From the NCBI GenBank assembly GCA_003552885.1, contig PUPA01000170.1, positions 1 through 5,572 of the forward strand: a DNA stretch of 5,572 nucleotides, in the 5' to 3' direction. The stretch comes from Natrialbaceae archaeon. GTDB taxonomy: Archaea; Halobacteriota; Halobacteria; Halobacteriales; Natrialbaceae. The notes beneath the pieces were generated by a model, which worked only from the letters and a program-made list of their open reading frames with translations, was not told the DNA's origin and did no database searches. The translations under genes and the position numbers were made by a program. This document shows, piece after piece, positions 4,606 through 5,572 of this stretch (the stretch's first letter is position 1; every line of letters begins with the position of its first letter).

Positions 4606-4612
4606 CTATATC
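4606..4612 (+). promoter_or_regulatory. TATA box of the threonine aldolase gene
   Basis: CTATATC is centred 28 bases before the ATG at 4637 and is the closest match to an archaeal TATA box in the window. It predicts a leaderless or near-leaderless transcript. Confidence 0.65.
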
Positions 4613-4636
4613 ACGGTCGGACGGCTACGGGCCGAC

Positions 4637-5572
4637 ATGATCGATCTCCGGTCGGACACGGTGACGACCCCGGACGAGGCGATGCGCGAGGCGGCCGCGG
4701 CGGCGCCCGTCGGCGACGACGTCTACGGCGAGGATCCGACGGTCAACGAGCTCGAGGCGCGGGCGGCCGAGCGCGTCGGGATGGAGGCGGCCCTCTACGT
4801 TCCCACGGGGACGATGGGCAACCAGATCGCCGCACAGGTCCACACGGAGCCCGGCGAGGAGGTCCTCGCGGACGTCGAGAGCCACGTCGTCAAGTGGGAG
4901 CTCGGCGGCTTCGCCGTCCACTCGGGGCTCCAGTTGCGGACCGTCGACGCCGACCGGGGGATCCCGACCCCCGGGGAGGTCGCCGACGCACACATCGAGG
5001 AGGACCTCCACCGACCCGGCACCGGGCTGTGCTGTCTCGAGAACACCCACAACGCCCGCGGGGGGCTGGCCAACGGCCCGGGTCGGATCGCGGCCGCCGC
5101 GGAGGCCGCCCACGACCGCGGCGTTCCCGTCCACCTCGACGGCGCCCGACTGTTCAACGCCGCCGTCGCCCTCGACGTGCCGGCCGCCGAGCTCGTCGCG
5201 CCCGTCGACTCCGTGATGTTCTGTCTCTCGAAGGGCCTCGGCGCGCCGGTCGGCTCGATGCTCGCCGGGAGCGAGGAGTTTATCGAGCGCGCCCGCCGGA
5301 GCCGCAAGCTGTTCGGCGGCGGGATGCGCCAGGCCGGCGTCATCGCCGGACCGGGGCTCCGCGCGCTGGAGAACGTCGCGGAGCTGTCGACCGACCACGA
5401 GAACGCCGCGGCCCTGGCGGAGGGGCTCGAAGGGATCGAGGGGGTCACGGTTCGGCCGCCGGAGACGAACATCGTCCTCGTCGACGTCGACGGAACCGGC
5501 TCGTCGGCCGAGGACGCCGTCGGCGCGCTCCGGGAGGCCGGCGTGCTCGCCTCGCGGTTCGGCGAGATGACG
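4637..5572 (+). CDS. ltaE: Low-specificity L-threonine aldolase, 3' end cut by window
   Basis: A PLP-dependent enzyme of the threonine aldolase / beta-eliminating lyase family (fold type I), which cleaves L-threonine and L-allo-threonine to glycine and acetaldehyde in the cytoplasm. The 312 codons seen run off the window with no stop; the family is usually about 330-350 residues, so some tens of residues are missing. Visible marks, in order: the opening MIDLRSDTVTTP with the family's DLRSDT; VGDDVYGEDPTVNELE (25-40); the phosphate-binding turn PTGTMGN (56-62); His83 in ESHVVKWE, the residue that stacks on PLP; ENTHNARGG (135-143); the Asp168-Arg171 pair in HLDGARLFNA, contacting the PLP ring nitrogen and substrate; Lys199 in CLSKGLGAPVGS, the Schiff-base lysine; and RKLFGGGMRQAG (223-234). 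All expected catalytic residues are present, so it should be active. The ATG begins exactly at the conserved N-terminus and follows a strong TATA box. Stereopreference (L versus L-allo) cannot be read from sequence. Confidence 0.93.
   Translation, partial: MIDLRSDTVTTPDEAMREAAAAAPVGDDVYGEDPTVNELEARAAERVGMEAALYVPTGTMGNQIAAQVHTEPGEEVLADVESHVVKWELGGFAVHSGLQLRTVDADRGIPTPGEVADAHIEEDLHRPGTGLCCLENTHNARGGLANGPGRIAAAAEAAHDRGVPVHLDGARLFNAAVALDVPAAELVAPVDSVMFCLSKGLGAPVGSMLAGSEEFIERARRSRKLFGGGMRQAGVIAGPGLRALENVAELSTDHENAAALAEGLEGIEGVTVRPPETNIVLVDVDGTGSSAEDAVGALREAGVLASRFGEMT

Noticed and set aside
4625..5472. Two long minus-strand open frames over the threonine aldolase gene
   Set aside because: The plus strand encodes a full set of aldolase motifs; the antisense products show no recognisable domain.

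Overview
The window looks like chromosomal DNA of a haloarchaeon (class Halobacteria). The evidence is very high GC with G/C-ending codons, strongly acidic predicted proteins, TATA-type promoters placed about 27 bases before start codons instead of Shine-Dalgarno sites, and several proteins whose sequences resemble haloarchaeal families. I cannot place it to genus.

Layout, left to right. (1) 69-1112 (+) encodes an exported coiled-coil protein whose C-terminal half is built from 13-residue GPP...GN-x-S/T repeats, nearly every one carrying an N-glycosylation sequon, followed by an Asp/Gly/Ser-rich tail. (2) 1131-1811 (-) encodes a two-module VOC (glyoxalase/dioxygenase-fold) protein, convergent with gene 1. 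(3) 1931-2614 (+) encodes a protein with the outline of a metallo-beta-lactamase fold but without its metal ligands. (4) 2686-3111 (+) encodes a small JAMM/MPN-like protein with part of the zinc motif missing. (5) 3143-3352 (-) encodes a ribbon-helix-helix DNA-binding protein. (6) 3424-3753 (+) encodes a small protein resembling DUF5789, divergent from gene 5. (7) 3835-4509 (+) encodes a Cas4-like protein that keeps four iron-sulfur-type cysteines but seems to lack nuclease residues; no cas1, cas2 or CRISPR repeats are present. (8) 4637 to the window edge (+) encodes a PLP-dependent low-specificity L-threonine aldolase, cut off by the window end.

Each gene has its own TATA-like element whose centre lies 26-28 bases before the chosen start. 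The window therefore reads as eight mostly monocistronic, probably leaderless genes and not as one operon. I see no evidence that they form one pathway. No RNA gene, insertion sequence or CRISPR array was found, and no gap between genes exceeds about 130 bases.

The points most worth a second look are three neighbouring proteins that keep an enzyme fold while losing catalytic residues (MBL-like, JAMM-like, Cas4-like), the glycosylation-sequon repeat of gene 1, a C-terminal LL-P/G-F tail shared by three proteins, and a perfect inverted repeat just upstream of the threonine aldolase promoter. All family assignments are by eye, without database searches.
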